DNA from: Epiperipatus broadwayi
Lineage: Eukaryota; Onychophora; Udeonychophora; Euonychophora; Peripatidae
NCBI GenBank assembly: GCA_028023455.1
Contig: JAQFVV010006231.1
Span: 6,088,036-6,152,035, forward strand
Reading direction: 5' to 3'
DNA: 64,000 nt
Part shown: positions 26,573 to 37,173 of the stretch, in pieces
How positions within the stretch are numbered: position 1 is the first letter of the stretch
How the letters are laid out: each line of letters begins with the position of its first letter
Position numbers and translations under genes: made by a program
Notes under the pieces: model-generated
What the model was told of the DNA's origin: nothing
What the model saw: the letters and a program-made list of their open reading frames with translations, nothing else
Database searches by the model: none

Positions 26573-26583
26573 TGGCGCAGTCG
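26573..26583 (+). promoter_or_regulatory. primer-binding site, tRNA-Ser type
   Basis: TGGCGCAGTCG lies 3 nt after the LTR. It matches the primer site used by the 17.6/297 group, complementary to a tRNA-Ser 3' end. Confidence 0.75.
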
Positions 26584-26624
26584 AACCTAAAAACCACAGT
26601 GAATAACCAGCTATTAATAAGAAA

Positions 26625-28028
26625 ATGTCAGTTTTCGGACAAAACTCTATTGGAGAGTTCGACGTGGAAAACGCGGCCGATTGGCCACTATACCTGTCAC
26701 AAATCGAAAATTTCTTCATATTAAATGGCATTGAAGACAACAAGTGGAAAGTAGCCACCCTCTTATGTTTCTCGGGGGAAAAAATGATTGAAATCGCCAA
26801 TAAATTATACCAAAATCCCGTAGATGAGAATGTACCATTCAAGGAATTATCCCAACGGCTAAACGAATTTTTTAGCCCTCGCCCATCCCGGCATATAGCA
26901 CGCCTACAATTAAGAAATAGAAAACAACTAAATAGTGAAACAATCAAACAGTATAATTTAGCTCTCAAGGAGCTAGCGAAAGATTGTGTGTACGGTGATT
27001 TCGTAGAAGAAATATTATTAGATCAACTGTTATGGGGAATGTCTGATGACAGGCTCAGACAACAGCTGTTAACAGAGGCAGACCTAACCTACAAAAGCGC
27101 TATAAAGAAAGGAATAACGTTTGAGCTAATTCTAGAACAGGCACAGGCCTTCAGATCAAAAGAGAAAAGTTACGAGCAAGTTTTCAAAACTGATAAAGCA
27201 GAAATACGTTCGTTTCAACGGGAACCCCAGAGAAATTACGGAATTAAATGCTACTGCTGTGGGAAAACAGGCCACATAGCTAAAGACTGCAAATGGAAAC
27301 AAGAAACGTGTTTCAATTGCCGAACTAAGGGCCACCTGGCACGCGCATGCAGACAATCGCCAGAAAGGGATGGTCGACAAAGGAAATATAGTCCAGACAC
27401 AAATGGTAGAGCGTATAGTATTAAATATATATCTACCAAGGGGGAAAGAGATAGGACCATTTCGCAAACACAAACAGAGATCATTAAATTACAAAATCAA
27501 TTTGAAGATGATCGGAAAGACTCTGAACAGAAGCAGTGTAAAGAGCAAGATTCTATGAAAGAGCAACTCCAGATTCACATACAGATGATAGATATGTTGG
27601 TCGCAGAAAAAACAAAGCTGCAGTCATCCCTAGCACAAAGTCAGCAGGTCATAAAACAGAAATCAGATGAACTCGAAGAATTTCAAGTAAGATTGAAGGC
27701 TTCTAGACAACGAGTAATAGAACTTGAACAACAAAACTCAGAACTTAGTGAAAAATTGCAAAGTAAACGCGCAATGTCAGAATTATCCGAACAGGTAGAG
27801 AGTTGGCAGCTGTATGAAATGGAACCACAAGAAAAAATGGCCGAAAGTGAAAAGGAAGAAGACACTTCTGAAGATTTTTTAGAAGAGCGGCAATCTTTAA
27901 CCAGTGAGCTGCCAGATACAAAAACTGTAGAGCAAGGAAAAAATCAGACTCTCTCCAAGCGGGAGAAAAAAGCACTCAGGGCGGCAAGGAAAAAGAATTT
28001 GCACAAATTTCAAGGTTACATCGGTTAA
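26625..28028 (+). CDS. Gag with two zinc knuckles and C-terminal coiled coil
   Basis: This is an intact 467-residue protein. Residues about 10-190 resemble a Ty3/gypsy capsid region (WPLYLSQIENFF, LNEFFSPRPS, LLDQLLWGMSDDRLRQQLL). Two CCHC knuckles follow at about 209-222 (CYCCGKTGHIAKDC) and 229-242 (CFNCRTKGHLARAC), expected to bind RNA. From about 286 to 395 the sequence is Gln/Glu/Lys-rich with heptad-like leucines (IQMIDMLVAEKTKLQSSL, VIELEQQNSELSEKL). An acidic stretch comes next, then a basic tail (KREKKALRAARKKNLHKF). A coiled coil replaces the pol region. Gag would package element RNA; the coiled coil could drive assembly or be captured host sequence (inference). The first ATG after the primer site is the natural start. 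Confidence 0.9.
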   Translation: MSVFGQNSIGEFDVENAADWPLYLSQIENFFILNGIEDNKWKVATLLCFSGEKMIEIANKLYQNPVDENVPFKELSQRLNEFFSPRPSRHIARLQLRNRKQLNSETIKQYNLALKELAKDCVYGDFVEEILLDQLLWGMSDDRLRQQLLTEADLTYKSAIKKGITFELILEQAQAFRSKEKSYEQVFKTDKAEIRSFQREPQRNYGIKCYCCGKTGHIAKDCKWKQETCFNCRTKGHLARACRQSPERDGRQRKYSPDTNGRAYSIKYISTKGERDRTISQTQTEIIKLQNQFEDDRKDSEQKQCKEQDSMKEQLQIHIQMIDMLVAEKTKLQSSLAQSQQVIKQKSDELEEFQVRLKASRQRVIELEQQNSELSEKLQSKRAMSELSEQVESWQLYEMEPQEKMAESEKEEDTSEDFLEERQSLTSELPDTKTVEQGKNQTLSKREKKALRAARKKNLHKFQGYIG

Positions 28029-28103
28029 TCGTAAAAATAAAGTTTTCTCCAGTTTGGAAAAAGAAAAAATAAAGCACCGAGGAGTCGCATCATGGGGTTT
28101 TCT

Positions 28104-28117
28104 GGAGTAAGGGGAGG
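28104..28117 (+). promoter_or_regulatory. polypurine tract
   Basis: GGAGTAAGGGGAGG lies just before the 3' LTR, where plus-strand synthesis is primed. Confidence 0.8.
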
Positions 28118-28120
28118 TAT

Positions 28121-28692
28121 TGTAATATATGCAGTTTAAATTAAATGTACATACGAAAGTATCTTTATTCTAAAATATTATTTTATTGTTAAATCTTTAA
28201 ATTTTGCTACTGATATTCTAATCATAGACGTTAGCTTGAAATGCAATCAATTGTAACAAACTAATTAAACAGATAACGAAGGAATTTAATTAGCAAAACC
28301 CAATCTAATTAAATCCCACCTTAATTTATAAGTTACTCCAGAAAACAAAGAAAACATATAAAAGGGAGGCCATTTTTGAAAAGATTAACAGAGTGAGTAC
28401 AGAGCGTTTTAAGTGAATTAGAGCAGAGCATTAGTTGCAAAGAACAGCGTGAGAATTGCGTATTACCCTCGTGGGGAAAGAAGAGAAGTTAGACGTAGAA
28501 ACTATACGTTCAGAATTATCGTGCGAGTATTCGTTATCGTGTGTTCATAGTGTATTTTTCTAACACAGCTCGGCGGGAATCAGAATTTTGTATAAACTGT
28601 AAATCAGTTAGTATCGATCTGTTTTGAGAATTAAACCAACTAGTTCGCAAATTAACTTTTGTGTGCAGTAATTGAAGAGTCAATATACTGCA
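28121..28692 (+). repeat. 3' LTR of gag-only element
   Basis: The same 572 bp as the 5' LTR, apart from the three substitutions noted. It abuts the LINE insertion that follows. Confidence 0.92.
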
Positions 28693-28719
28693 AGAGTAAT
28701 TAATGATAATGAAGTTATC

Positions 28720-29830
28720 ATCATCAAACATTATCAATCCACTGCATAATGAAGATCTCTCCAAGTTCAATCCACCTTCTCCGATCTTTAGCTTCTCTTC
28801 TCCACATCACCCCTGCACACTTTCTTATTTCATCCAACCATCTCACAGGTGGTCTCTTTCTGGGTTTTTTACAATCTCTTGGAATCCATTTTAAGATTTC
28901 AATTGTCCATCTATTATCATCTCTTCTAGTAATAGGTCCAGCCCAACTCCACTTCAGTCTTTTAATTTTTTCAATGAGGTCAGTAACACTGTTTGTTCCC
29001 TTACCCATATATTGCACTTTCGATCTCTTTTTGTTACTCCCAACATGCATCTCTCCATACTTCTTTGAGTAGTCTGAAATATCTGTATTGCTTTTCTATT
29101 AAGTGTCCAAGTCTCAGATCCATAAGTAAGAAATCGTAAAATTCATTTATTAAAAACCTTCCTTTTCAAATACATAGGCATATTTCCTTTTAGTATCAAG
29201 TTATTTCTACCAAAAGCACTCCAACAAAGTTTAATTCTATGATTAATTTCATCCATTATGTTTCCATCTGTATTAATAATATGACCAAGGTATTTGTAGC
29301 TGTTAACTTTTTCTAACTCATCATAATCAATCTTTATTTTCATATTTTGAGAAAATCCATTAAACATTACTTTAGTCTTTTTTTAACATTTATCTTTAGT
29401 CCTACTTTCATCTGATAACTCCTGCAGTATTTCCAGCAGCTCTAAAGAATCATTTTCAAAAACAATTACATCATCTGCAAAATCTAAATGACTTAAATAA
29501 TCTCCATTTACTTTCACTCCTTTAGCTTCCCATTTTAATCCACAAAATACGTCTTGCAGCACTGCTGTAAAAAGTTTTGGAGATATGGAATTGCCCTGTC
29601 TTACACCCTTCTCAATGTTAACTTTCCTAGTATCATTATGTAATCTAATTGTTGCAGTTGCATTTTTATAAATATTCTTTAAAATATGACCCAATGCTTT
29701 AATCACTGAAGAAATATTTATAGAATCAAATGCCTTTTCATAATCTACAAATCCAAAGCATAATGGCAACTCATATTCATTTGCCCTTTCTATAACTTCT
29801 CTCAATACCACGATATGATCTACTGTACTA
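28720..29830 (-). pseudogene. LINE ORF2, 3' half, sense arm of a 5'-inverted insertion
   Basis: The minus strand starts at VDHIVVLREVIERANEYELP, then RT palm VDYEKAFDSI, then VRQGNSISPKLFTA and the catalytic box FADDVIVFEN (29811-29383). After a frame break comes YKYLGHIINTDG (29367-29143) and then the C-terminal RLKWSWAGPITRRDDNRWT and RPPVRWLDEIRK segments (29050-28724). The very short 3' end near 28720 is followed by GATGATGATAA. This is the endonuclease-reverse-transcriptase type of non-LTR element common in invertebrates. The upstream portion is found inverted next door. Confidence 0.85.
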
Positions 29831-29837
29831 CTTTTGA

Positions 29838-30470
29838 ATTAGTACTGAGACTAGAGAATTTATGAAGAAAAGAAAGAATATGAAGATATACAAAAATGAT
29901 GCATTAAAAAGAATTGAATATCTTGAATTTTGTAAAATGGTACGGAAAAGAGTTGAAAATGATATAAGAAAATATAACTGTGAACTAGCAAGGAAAGCTG
30001 TAGAAAAGAATAAAAATCTCAAGAGTGTAAAACAACATTTTGGTATTGGAAGGAAATTTATATCTGTAATAAGAAAAAAAGATGGAATTATTTCTAAAAA
30101 GAGAGATAACATCATGAAATGGGTAGAAGACATTTATCGAGAATTATATAGTAATAAAGAACAAGTACCTCCTATATCAACTATATCTTCCGAATTGCCC
30201 AGAATTTTAAATGAAGAAGTGAGACATGCAATTAAATTTATGAAAAAAGGAAAGGTTCCAGGTAATGATGAAATTATAATCGAGATATTAAAAGAAGCAG
30301 GTGAAAAAATAGAATTTTTTTAGCAAAGTTATATACTAAACGTCTAAAGGATAAAGATGTACCAGATGATTGGAAGAATGCAGTATTAATATTAATATTT
30401 TAAAAAGGTGATAAAGAAGATATTAGAAATTACAGACCTATCAGCCTTTTATCAGTTTTATACAATTTTT
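29838..30470 (+). pseudogene. LINE ORF2, upstream RT segment, inverted arm
   Basis: The plus strand encodes the region that should precede the neighbouring minus-strand piece: a basic leader (29862 onward), then EEVRHAIKFMKKGKVPGNDE, DVPDDWKNAV, a GDKEDIRNYRPISLLSVLYN motif and loss of homology near 30470. One frame change (near 30320) and one stop are present. Its 3' end would continue, after a short missing stretch, into the minus-strand arm. The two arms therefore come from one LINE RNA, arranged as twin priming predicts. Confidence 0.82.
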
Positions 30471-31277
30471 TTTTTATCAAGATAATTACAACTCATCTAC
30501 AAATAAGTTATAATACATACAAAATAAAATGTTTAAGACTAATCAATATAATAAATTTTAATTACATTTTAATACAGATATAAGTAAATTCTATCAAAAA
30601 AAAAAAAATTACTGCAGTCAAGATCTATGTCTATATTCAATCTATTTTTTTTCTTCTTTACAAGCACTTTAAATTACTGACATTGATTGTATGCAAATAC
30701 ATACTTACAAACAATTATTTAAGTAGATAAATATATCATTTATATATTTAGTTAAATATTCAAAAGAAAACTTTTTTCAACAAAAAAAAACAATCATATT
30801 TTTTTTAAAATCACATACAATTAATTAAATAATGTAATTCTCTCTAACAATTTTTCACTAAGTAAAGCAAAGTGAAAAACTTGGATTAATAAGAATAAAA
30901 GCAAAATATAAAATGCAATTTAAACAGTTTATTTTTGATTAATATTTTACTGTTTCTATTGCAATGAAATAAATCAAATCCCAAAAAGTACCAGCTAAAG
31001 ATCTCGTTTTAAATTTCAGATGTTAGTCTTTTTAAAAATCAGTTATAAGAAAATCATATCTAAAAGTGAGAGAAAAAAAAAATATTACTATTGGATTAAA
31101 TTCTTCCTCCTGGTAACATCAAAGGGAAAATGACAAAAACGTAATAAAGATAAAATGTAGTAAGCATGTATATTATTGTTAATATCTTGATAGTAAGTGT
31201 TTATTCAGTTAGAAAATTTTAAACTTGCAAATTTAAAAGTATGGAGAGGGTTAGCCACTATGAGAAGTTAATAATGG
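30471..31277. other. AT-rich sequence, no feature seen
   Basis: No recognisable feature beyond homopolymer runs. Confidence 0.5.
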
Positions 31278-31799
31278 TATATAACAATTAAAATAGGCAA
31301 AACTCTCCATATAGTAGTGCCAATCAGTGCAAGCCAGAGTAATCAATGGAAAGAAGGTTTGTGCATAAAATCCCTATCTAGTGCCTACTGGGTTTCATCA
31401 ATGAGGAGCCTTGGATCTGAGAGCACCACCTAGATCTTAGGATCTAATGCAACCCTCCAGCAGTCACTTTTTATCTCTAAAACTATGAGTCTAAAATTGA
31501 AAACATAATCTTTTCAATCTAAGCTCATTAGTTTATATAGTCATATAGGTCTGAACTCAGTTCAGTACCCATAAATTTTGGTGTGTTTGGTTCTTTAATA
31601 AATATATCCATCACTATCCTATTAGGCATTAGTATTAAACCACTAAACATCACATGATCACCATTTCTTATGCTTGCTCAAGCTATTAAAACAGGCAAAA
31701 CTCTCCAAATAGTAGTGCCACTCAGTGCAAGCCAGAATAATCAATGGATGCAAGAAGGTTTGTGCATAAAATCCCTATCTAGTGCCTACTCGTCCAATA

Positions 31800-31840
31800 T
31801 CCCCAGACTAGTTCTAGCTTGAGGTTTTCATCAGTGAGGA
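31800..31840 (-). ncRNA. hammerhead ribozyme, one-base core deletion
   Basis: CTGATGA, a stem II region, ACTAGTC and the TGGGGA/TCCTCA stem I are present. The second core box is GAAC instead of GAAAC, so activity is doubtful. Confidence 0.6.
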
Positions 31841-31981
31841 GCCTTGGATCTGAAAGCACTGCACCTAGATCCTAGGATCTAATGCAACTCTCCAGCAACT
31901 ATCTTTTATCTCTACTTAACTACAAAACTATGAGTCTAAAATTGAAAACAAAATCTAATGCAGTGCTCTCAGATCCAAGGC

Positions 31982-32023
31982 TCCTCACTGATGAAAGCCA
32001 CAAGCTAGCAACTAGTCTGGGGA
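31982..32023 (+). ncRNA. hammerhead ribozyme, core substitution
   Basis: This plus-strand copy lies in the inverted arm: TCCTCA-CTGATGA-AAGC-CACAA-GCTA-GCAAC-TAGTC-TGGGGA. GAAA has become GCAA, so it is probably inactive. Confidence 0.65.
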
Positions 32024-32189
32024 TATTGGATGAGTAGCACTAGATAGGGATTTTATGCACAAACCTTCCTTGCATCCATAGATTATTCTGGCTTGCACTG
32101 AATGGCATTATTGTATGGAGAGTTTTGGCTGTTTTAACAGCATGAACAAGCATAAGAAATGGTGATCATGTGATATATATAACAATTCA

Positions 32190-32930
32190 TTTAAAAAGGT
32201 AACAAAAATTTTATTTGAAAATAAATTATATAGTGAATGTATAGTAAGTTAAAATAAATACCCAAAATATAGATCTGCATGTCCTATATAATGTTCATTA
32301 TGTAGCATTTTAATTTCTAAATATGTGGACAGTTTGTGAATCCAAATCTTATATCATTTCAAATAATAAATAATGATCAATTCAAAAATGTATTAAATAA
32401 AAGTAAGACTTTTTTGAAAGTAATTTAAAACAAATCCATGATGATAAAATACAACATGAATTTATTTCAGTTAAATTTGAATATGCTAAATCAAGGCCAT
32501 GAAAGAATTCCAAAAATATTGTAATAGTGTGTTGTGTGTGTTAATAAAAGCAAAATAAAACAAATAATCAATTAAAATAGCTGTTGGGCAAAAAACAACA
32601 ATGACAATAAAAAAATTAATTAAAGCAGGAATTTGGAAAAAATGAAAAGAATATCTTGTTTGACAAAACCATCTCAGGAAGTGAGAATATAAACTTTTGA
32701 ACTATGATAAACATGTTTTTGGTCATTTAATTAAAGAGTGGTTATTATAAAGATTTCATTTTTAAAAGAAATATATACATAATGGTAGAAAATTCTATTG
32801 TCTGTCTACTGCATTAACACTTTGTCAATACCTAAAAGTCAGCCTGTTGGGTTTAGTCTGGATTATTTATAAACACAAATGCATGTAGATACATTTCTAA
32901 TATTATATTTGTTAGTGGGGGGTGGATACA
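32190..32930. other. AT-rich sequence, no feature seen
   Basis: No recognisable feature. Confidence 0.5.
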
Positions 32931-32934
32931 AATA

Positions 32935-33600
32935 TACTCTCATATTTACAATAGTTATACTCTGCCTGCTAGCTCCTAGTTCTGGGTGAACTGTGGAAAA
33001 AAGAACTGCATGTGCTCTTACAGATTTCGCTACTACTTCCAGCTGTATCTTAGCAGCCTGTTCATAAGTAGGTATGATGACACTTCCAGTTGTATGACAG
33101 CTTGCCTTGTGCCAATGTGTGGTTCTAGCAGTTTAATTCTGAAGGTGGATTTGCCTCATTGCATCAACTGTTTAGCTTTGGTGGCTTTTGTCTGGAGAAT
33201 GTGAATTTTGTCTTTCAGGTTTGAACAGTAGTTCTTTGGAGAACATATATACTGCAATTCAGGATTGACAATAGTTCTCTCATGAGCACATGTACTACTG
33301 TTAAGCTATGTGACAGTTGTTAGAGAGAATGATGATTCTATCTTTCAGCTTTGTGACAGTTCTCTGACCCTACCTTCAAAAAGACTATTTATTGCCAGAC
33401 CCCATCCTTAATGGAAACATTTGGATTCAGTGAGCATCATTGCCTGTTGGCCAATTCTTGCCATTGGCTATGCATTATGTCTTTGTATACACATTGGTTA
33501 GCACTAATGAATGCTCAATCTGATCTAGATAAGGTGGAATCTAGACTAGTCCATTATTTGAAAGCAAGGTGAGAATCTATCTTATATAAAGCAAAACTAA
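32935..33600. other. GC-richer island of unknown nature
   Basis: This 650-bp stretch is visibly less AT-rich than its surroundings and is free of long A/T runs. It contains similar, not identical, words such as CTTTCAGGTTTGAACAG and CTTTCAGCTTTGTGACAG, suggesting old internal duplication. The one open frame (32986-33204, plus) has no recognised motif. It could be an old repeat or a conserved non-coding element. Confidence 0.35.
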
Positions 33601-34214
33601 GAGATATTATATTTTAATAACTTGATGTGCGAAAATACCCAACCAACTAAATTTAAAAATAGTCTTGATACTTGAGATATGTAGTAACTATAAATCAACC
33701 TAAATCCAATTTAACCAGCATAAGTGAAAATTCTATCCTGAAAAAATTAATAGACTACCATGCATTTAGAAAATATATACTTCAGATTAACTAAATTTAT
33801 AACTATACAAATATCAAAAACCACGTAAGAATATTTTATGGGGGAGGGGATTATATTAACTACTTTCTTTTACTTGTAAAAATATAGTTTTCTAATAATG
33901 ATAATTAATTTTCAGTGTTTTTAAGCAGTTATCAAATTTTAATAATTCCAAGGCAATTATTAAAATTTATTTAGGGTTTAAAATTAATGAAATTTTTTGA
34001 ATTGCACAGACATACCTATATCTAATAAATTTCAAGCATTGCATTCTCATAAGAACAGAATGTGTTAAGCTTAAAATACTCTTAACCATGTGATATATAT
34101 CATATTATTATCACAAGATGAACTAAATATGGTATATCTGAAATATGTGGCATAATAATAAATTAAAGAATGCTAGAAATGATACAACCTCTTAAAATTT
34201 TTTAATCAATTATA

Positions 34215-34330
34215 ATGGTCCGGAATGATGAGTCTTACCGTATCTGTCGTACAGGGCACCACCAGGCCATTTGAACCTGGAAAATTTATATGGTAGGCAG
34301 ATACGTATTGTTAAGATCTAAATTTTATAT
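34215..34330. repeat. imperfect hairpin with tRNA B-box-like word
   Basis: CCGTATCTG and CAGATACGTA are inverted across about 50 bp that contain TTTGAACCTGG, the complement of a B-box-like GGTTCAAAT. A decayed tRNA-derived repeat is possible, but no clear A box is seen. Confidence 0.3.
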
Positions 34331-34589
34331 ATATGTTTTATTCCGACCATCAGCCCATGCCACTAGTTCAGTGAGACGCACAGATTTATAAAATATAGAT
34401 TGTTATTTAAAAATATATTTTTAATATTAAAAAAAAAAAGCCACTGCCAGTAATAACACACACAAACATCTATTAAATATATATAAATTTAAAATTATTT
34501 TAGTATGTTTACTTTAATTTTTTTTATTATAAAACATTAAAACTTTACCTTAGATTTTAATTCACAATTTAACTTTTTTATTTTATTTT

Positions 34590-35065
34590 AGAAGTTCGCA
34601 CAGATGAATTTAATATTTTATTAGTGTTGAGTATGGATAGACTATATAGATTGCATTTGAAAAGAAAATATTCTATCCCTTATTTAACCTTAGGCCAAAA
34701 GTTCGCAATCAAACTAACGTCAATCTATCTGATACATCGATGTATTCAATGTAGCATGAATACAACAGCACAATACCATACTTTCAGGAATGCATATCTG
34801 AACAGCATTGTTATAGAGAGGAAATTATCTCTCGTCCAGTACAGGAATGTTACAACTGTCTGGCGAGAAGAACAATAAAAAAAACTCCATAGGAAGGGAT
34901 TGCGGTCCTTTTTGCCGTCTTACTATCCCATTCCATAGGCTAAAGGGGTGATCCAAGGAGCAGGGAATACGTCTGCTTCCGATGGTCATTAGGAAATGGG
35001 ATTTATTTTGCCCAAGTGCAGTGTAGCATGTGATCCTGCATGTAGCAGACCTTCATACTACATTT
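34590..35065 (+). other. GC-richer segment with an 84-codon frame, unknown
   Basis: An open frame at 34624-34878 precedes about 200 bp of much higher GC (34880-35065: GATTGCGGTCC, AATACGTCTGCTTCCGATGG). A pyrimidine tract and AG near 34591 would suit a splice acceptor. The predicted peptide has no motif I know. Another frame reads CYNCLARR, which is also unassigned. It could be a transposon remnant or a non-coding RNA. Confidence 0.3.
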
Positions 35066-35069
35066 ACTA

Positions 35070-36460
35070 ATTACACCAACATATCCAATCGATTAACCCA
35101 ATTTAACTACGAAAAAAATAACCCAAGATTACCCCTCCCTTAATTAAACTAATATAACTTTACAAATCTATGCAGCCATACACGCCCAACTAATTATACA
35201 TTTATTAAAAGTTGTTTAACAAAAAAAAAAAAAGATCATAATAAAAACTTAAAAGAACGAAAAAATAACTTAATGGAAATGATTTTAAAAAAAATACATC
35301 AAATAAAATTAATTATTAATAATAATTTATGTTGGTCAGATAGGATTCTATTTCTATTAAATACTGAAAAGGTTTTGGAATTAAAATTCTTACTGTTTTA
35401 AAAATGTTCATTAGTTATATAGTTCTTACTGTTTTAAAAAGTCCATAGTTTCTAATTGCTTGTCATTTGAAAGGTGTTAATTCCCACGAAGTCCTCAGGA
35501 GATCAGTATGCAGTTAGCCATTGGTCCTTTATTGTAGCTAGTATTTTATTACCGGGCCCAGATGTTCTATAGTCCACAATATGGAAAATGATGTTTCATT
35601 TTTTTAGAACAACTGAAGGAATTGAAAGTGCGTCTTTCAATCCCTTCTCCTTCAACTCTCTCCGACTTAACACATATCACACCTCTCTCTATCACATCTC
35701 TTTCTTTATTTTTTTTAAAATTTATTTCCAAACTTTTCCTTTTATATTAAACTTTCGGATCCAGTGAACATTATGTCATGACGATGATGATCCTTTCGTT
35801 GAGGTCCATTTCCTGAGGGATTTCTTTTATTGTCTATTAGTTTCTATTGTTTTTCTCTCCTATCTGACCTTTACTTATACATTTTGAAATGCCCAAGGGC
35901 TAGTTTACTTTAATTATTTGGAAACAATCATTTCCATTTTACACAATAGAATTAATAATTGAAAGTTTGCTAGTCTTTCACATTTAGACAAATATTATTT
36001 ACAATAGAATTAATTAAATTTTGTACATTCTTTTTATCTTTAAATTTTTTAAGTCCTTTTTTTTCTGAAAATTTAGTTTTAAAATACTTTCTTTTTCTTT
36101 AATAAAGTTTTCTTTTAATAACTTTTCATCTGGGTGATTTTATATATATATAAAGTTTAGATGACTTTTAACTTTCAATTTTTAATTCTTAAAAAAGAAG
36201 TTTTTATTTGTGAACTTTCATTTTTAATGTCTAATTTTTAAAATAAAGAATGTAACAGCGTGTGTGCCGGTTACACAATATTTAAAAGACTGCTAATACT
36301 TTGTATATATACATTAGTTGAGTCATATAATACAGAAATATGTATGTTGTGCAATCATATTTATTAAACATTGTCATTTAATAAAATTTGCCATAGATAT
36401 ATAAAAAGTCTATCATCCGTTGCTTTTCTTAATTATCATATTCTTAGTACATGTTTAATA
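35070..36460. other. AT-rich sequence, no feature seen
   Basis: Mostly AT-rich. A slightly GC-richer patch near 35490-35780 has no recognised content. Confidence 0.45.
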
Positions 36461-36462
36461 TC

Positions 36463-36780
36463 ATTGATCACTGTCAGCAGCATCCATGTTCAAATCTAAA
36501 CAATTGTCTGAAATGTTAACAAAGAAGTTAGAATAATAATAGTTAAGCCTAGATATATTTATCATCAATGCTAGCTCTTCCATCATAAAATGGTGACCTA
36601 AAAATGTATTAATGTCACCAATTAAAGCTACTAATGCAAGAGACCTTTTGGACAACCATCAGAGAGATGATTTGCAAATTGATGATAATCAGGAAATATA
36701 GCTAATACCCACTGTAGAAGCATTTTATATAATCTTCAGAGGAATGGATAACTGGTTTGCTCATCATCAATAATTTTAAA
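36463..36780 (-). pseudogene. decayed fragment of an unidentified protein gene
   Basis: The minus strand reads protein-like sequence in two frames. First comes an upstream block (KMLLQWVLAIFPDYHQFANH) with an in-frame TGA just before it. After a one-base frame change in an A-run near 36645 comes RSLALVALIGDINTFLGHHF, then MMEELALMINISRLNYYYSN, ending at a TGA at about 36461. The composition is far more protein-like than the AT-rich surroundings. I do not recognise the family. One stop and one frameshift suggest a retropseudogene or transposon gene relic. Confidence 0.4.
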
Positions 36781-37173
36781 TATATCATTATTTAAAATCA
36801 TTACTAGTACTTTTTATAATACATTTGAATTACTGATATTGAAGTCTGTCAATACATGCCCCACTACATAAATGGATAACTAAAATCCTTCATGATAAAT
36901 AAATTCTTCATTTATTAAATAAAATTTTGCTTCCGAAAAATTAATGAATAACTTGCATCTCTTAGTAACCTAAAAACAGATTTCAATTTTTTTTTACAGC
37001 TGTGTAACAAACCTATTCAATCTTTTAATACTTTTAATAGATTTTTTTTTTTTTTTAAAGAAATTCAATTGAAGTATAGTTTAGTTTCATCAAAATTTAA
37101 AAAATTATTTATTTTTCTTTGAATCTTATATCTTTTTTCCGAAATCTTTATATTTTTTAAATATAAGTTTCAT

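Larger units (their letters stand above)
25998..28692 (+). mobile_element. gag-only LTR retrotransposon (TR-GAG type)
   Basis: This complete 2695-bp element has two 572-bp LTRs that start TGTAAT and end CTGCA, a tRNA-Ser-type primer site, a single gag gene and a polypurine tract. There is no protease, reverse transcriptase, RNase H or integrase, and only about 90 bp lie between the gag stop and the 3' LTR. Flanking pentamers are AGAAT (25993-25997) and AGAGT (28693-28697), a near-match target duplication. I noticed three LTR differences, at 26385, 26410 and 26463 in the 5' copy, so insertion is recent. It must rely on another element's enzymes. Confidence 0.9.
31290..32175 (-). mobile_element. 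tandem hammerhead retroelement with inverted 5' end
   Basis: An 886-bp insertion flanked by the 12-bp repeat TATATAACAATT (31278-31289 and 32176-32187). Read on the minus strand it holds three parts: an inverted unit end of about 220 bp (32175 to about 31957), a sense unit (to about 31690), and a second sense unit (to 31290) joined head to tail. The two sense units are 398 bp apart, measured at CAAAACTCTCC (31298 and 31696). The low-coordinate unit has lost its ribozyme core by deletion. There is no coding frame. Direct unit repetition suggests a circular or concatemeric RNA template (inference). Confidence 0.8.

Noticed and set aside
26411-26968. Minus-strand 185-codon frame overlapping gag
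   Set aside because: It is antisense to an intact gag gene and spans the LTR. No motif.
31290-32175. Fold-back DNA transposon or MITE
   Set aside because: The inverted part is unequal between copies and target duplications are 9, 12 and 13 bp, which fits target-primed insertion better.
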